A stretch of 64,000 nt of DNA from an uncultured Amylibacter sp. (GTDB taxonomy: Bacteria; Pseudomonadota; Alphaproteobacteria; Rhodobacterales; Rhodobacteraceae). Location: NCBI GenBank assembly GCA_905182285.1, contig CAJJAY010000012.1:186001-250000 (forward strand), read 5' to 3'. Position 1 is the first letter of the stretch. Each line of letters begins with the position of its first letter. Under the pieces are notes generated by a model. It saw only the letters and a list, made by a program, of their open reading frames with translations. It did no database searches and was not told the DNA's origin. The translations under genes were made by a program, and so were the position numbers. This document shows positions 62,685 through 64,000 of this stretch, in pieces.

Positions 62685-63509
62685 TTAATCACGCAAAAGT
62701 TCATTAATTGAAGTTTTTGAACGCGTTCTTGCATCGACTTTCTTTACAATTACTGCACAGTATAAATTTACACCTTTAGATGGTAAGGACCCAGCTACAA
62801 CCACAGATCCAGAAGGTACTTCACCATAAGTAATTTCACCGCTTTCACGATCAAATATTTTAGTTGACTGCCCTATAAATACACCCATTCCTAAAACTGA
62901 ACCTTCACGAACAATGCAACCCTCAACAACCTCAGATCTAGCACCAATAAAGCAGTTATCTTCAATAATTGTTGGGCCAGCTTGCATTGGTTCTAAAACA
63001 CCCCCAATGCCAACACCACCAGACAAGTGAACGTTTGAACCAATTTGCGCACATGAACCAACAGTTGCCCAAGTATCAACCATTGTTCCCTGACCTACGT
63101 GAGCACCAAGATTTACAAATGATGGCATTAATACTGCACCGGGGGCAATATATGCAGACTTACGAACTATACAGTTTGGGACTGCACGAAAGCCTGCTGA
63201 TTGAAAATCAGATGGACCCCATCCTTTAAATTTACTGTCAACTTTATCCCACCAAGTTCCACCTTGAGGGCCACCTTCTTGAATTTCCATATCCTGAATT
63301 CTAAACCCTAAAAGAACAGCTTTTTTAGCCCATTGGTTTACATGCCAGTGACCGTTTTCTTGCGGCTCAGCAACCCGTAACTTTCCACTATCTAACGCTT
63401 CAAGTGTAGCTTCAATCGCATCACGAGTTTCACCCATAGTAGCAGAAGAAATTTCATCACGTGATTCCCACGCTAATTCAATGGCTGTTTCCAATTGTGA
63501 GTTTGACAT
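62685..63509 (-). CDS. dapD: 2,3,4,5-Tetrahydropyridine-2,6-dicarboxylate N-succinyltransferase
   Basis: The 274-residue enzyme has the helical N-terminal domain and a left-handed beta-helix of hexapeptide repeats ([20 protein letters not shown], then [18 protein letters not shown]). It transfers succinyl from succinyl-CoA in the diaminopimelate/lysine pathway. Segments [18 protein letters not shown] and [16 protein letters not shown] are typical of DapD. dapF is elsewhere in the window (17.9 kb). Confidence 0.96.
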   Translation of the reverse strand: MSNSQLETAIELAWESRDEISSATMGETRDAIEATLEALDSGKLRVAEPQENGHWHVNQWAKKAVLLGFRIQDMEIQEGGPQGGTWWDKVDSKFKGWGPSDFQSAGFRAVPNCIVRKSAYIAPGAVLMPSFVNLGAHVGQGTMVDTWATVGSCAQIGSNVHLSGGVGIGGVLEPMQAGPTIIEDNCFIGARSEVVEGCIVREGSVLGMGVFIGQSTKIFDRESGEITYGEVPSGSVVVAGSLPSKGVNLYCAVIVKKVDARTRSKTSINELLRD

Positions 63510-63619
63510 AATTACTTCTCCAAGACTTTTAATTTTGATATTGTCTAAACCCTATAGAGATAAGAAGCGATACCTGCAATGTAACTTCTAAATACATTTT
63601 ATTAAAAATAGCATAAAAT

Positions 63620-64000
63620 TTATTTACTATTTAATACTGAAGTACATTGTTTCGGCAATTCTGACATTGTAAATTCTTTTGGGTGCCTCTTAGGTTTAGG
63701 CTTAATCTTATTTGGATCAATTTCGACAGGTTCCAGGGCTGTTGTAACCCACCACCTTAAAGTGTTGTCACATCCATTACCACCTTTTGATAGATGATGA
63801 ACCGTTGGTTTTTGAGCTTCACACCATTTAGATTCTTCTGGGCATTTTAATCTTACGTGAAAGTGAAAGTTATGCCCCCAATAAGGACGAATTTTTTGTA
63901 GCCAATCTTTATTACCAGTTTCATTTTCACACATATAAATTTTAGCAGGTGCAGTTATGAATATACGTTCGACAATTGGATCATTTGCAGCAATTTTTAA
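63620..64000 (-). CDS. mepA: Penicillin-insensitive murein endopeptidase MepA, 5' end cut by window
   Basis: The last 126 codons of a gene that enters from beyond position 64000. The sequence contains the LAS-metallopeptidase C-terminal motif GHNFHFHVRLKCP with the zinc-ligand histidine, followed by ESKWCEAQKP and GGNGCDNTLRWW, as in MepA. The enzyme cleaves D-Ala-meso-DAP cross-links in periplasmic peptidoglycan. The frame is open to the window edge (…NDPIVERIFITAPAKIYMCE), so the internal ATG at 63934 is not the start. Confidence 0.9.
   Translation of the reverse strand, partial: LKIAANDPIVERIFITAPAKIYMCENETGNKDWLQKIRPYWGHNFHFHVRLKCPEESKWCEAQKPTVHHLSKGGNGCDNTLRWWVTTALEPVEIDPNKIKPKPKRHPKEFTMSELPKQCTSVLNSK

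Noticed and set aside
1-64000. CRISPR arrays, insertion sequences, prophage or integrated element
   Set aside because: No direct repeat arrays, transposase or integrase genes, or tRNA-linked attachment duplications were seen; both tRNA genes are intact and flanked by ordinary chromosomal genes.

Overview
The window is a dense, AT-rich stretch of bacterial chromosome with no phage, insertion sequence or CRISPR array. Gene content points to a marine alphaproteobacterium of the Rhodobacterales/roseobacter type: a petA-petB-petC cytochrome bc1 operon, aerobic-style cobalamin genes (cobL, cobH, His-rich cbiX, cobC, cbiB) with DUF6732-like and DUF1636 companions, a DUF3329-like small membrane protein, betC/betB/betA, membrane-bound urate oxidase PuuD, and a serC-serA operon. 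The low GC would fit the low-GC marine Rhodobacterales lineages. That placement is inference, because no rRNA or marker tree is available here.

Layout. 1-6.5 kb: cobalamin synthesis in two blocks (cobL-cobH-cbiX-DUF6732-like on minus; DUF1636-cobC-cbiB on plus) around a glutathionyl-hydroquinone reductase. 6.5-9.3 kb: HU protein, an EamA transporter, aroC. 9.4-12.8 kb: TPP riboswitch followed by thiBPQ. 12.8-18.8 kb: petABC, trmL, a GST, mtaB and dapF. 18.9-23.8 kb: tRNA-Lys, then choline-O-sulfate to glycine betaine (betC, betB, betA). 23.8-31.8 kb: urate/ureide catabolism (puuD, LysR regulator, hydroxyisourate hydrolase, a puuE-OHCU decarboxylase fusion, allA, allE), with maeB malic enzyme inside the block. 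32-38.9 kb: transaldolase, a DenD-like dehydrogenase, a TSUP permease, an agmatinase-like ureohydrolase, dinB, an EamA transporter and a DUF1059 protein.

38.9-53.3 kb is a complete-looking inositol module. A minus operon (iolD-iolC-iolB-aldolase-iolG) diverges from a plus operon (Gfo/Idh/MocA oxidoreductase, IolE-like, second Gfo/Idh/MocA). A second divergent pair holds a minus operon (sugar-binding protein, permease, single-domain ATPase, DUF3329-like protein, LacI regulator) and a plus PhyH-type dioxygenase. Both divergent promoter regions carry copies of the palindrome TTGCAACCGGTTGCAA, the probable operator of the local LacI protein. The module therefore looks like one regulon with its own repressor.

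53.3-57.4 kb is the least explained part. A ChvG/ChvI-like two-component system is followed by about 1.2 kb containing a probable small RNA/attenuator whose terminator hairpin displays an anti-Shine-Dalgarno loop. After it come three tiny ORFs chained by ATGA overlaps (25, 59 and 51 codons), a secreted 80-residue protein with a strong hairpin in its leader, and an HD-domain protein with the histidine spacing of diiron oxygenases. 57.5-64 kb: tRNA-Ser(GCT), serB, a serC leader-like element with serC-serA, a Gph-like phosphatase, a small conserved-looking protein, dapD and the 3' end of mepA.
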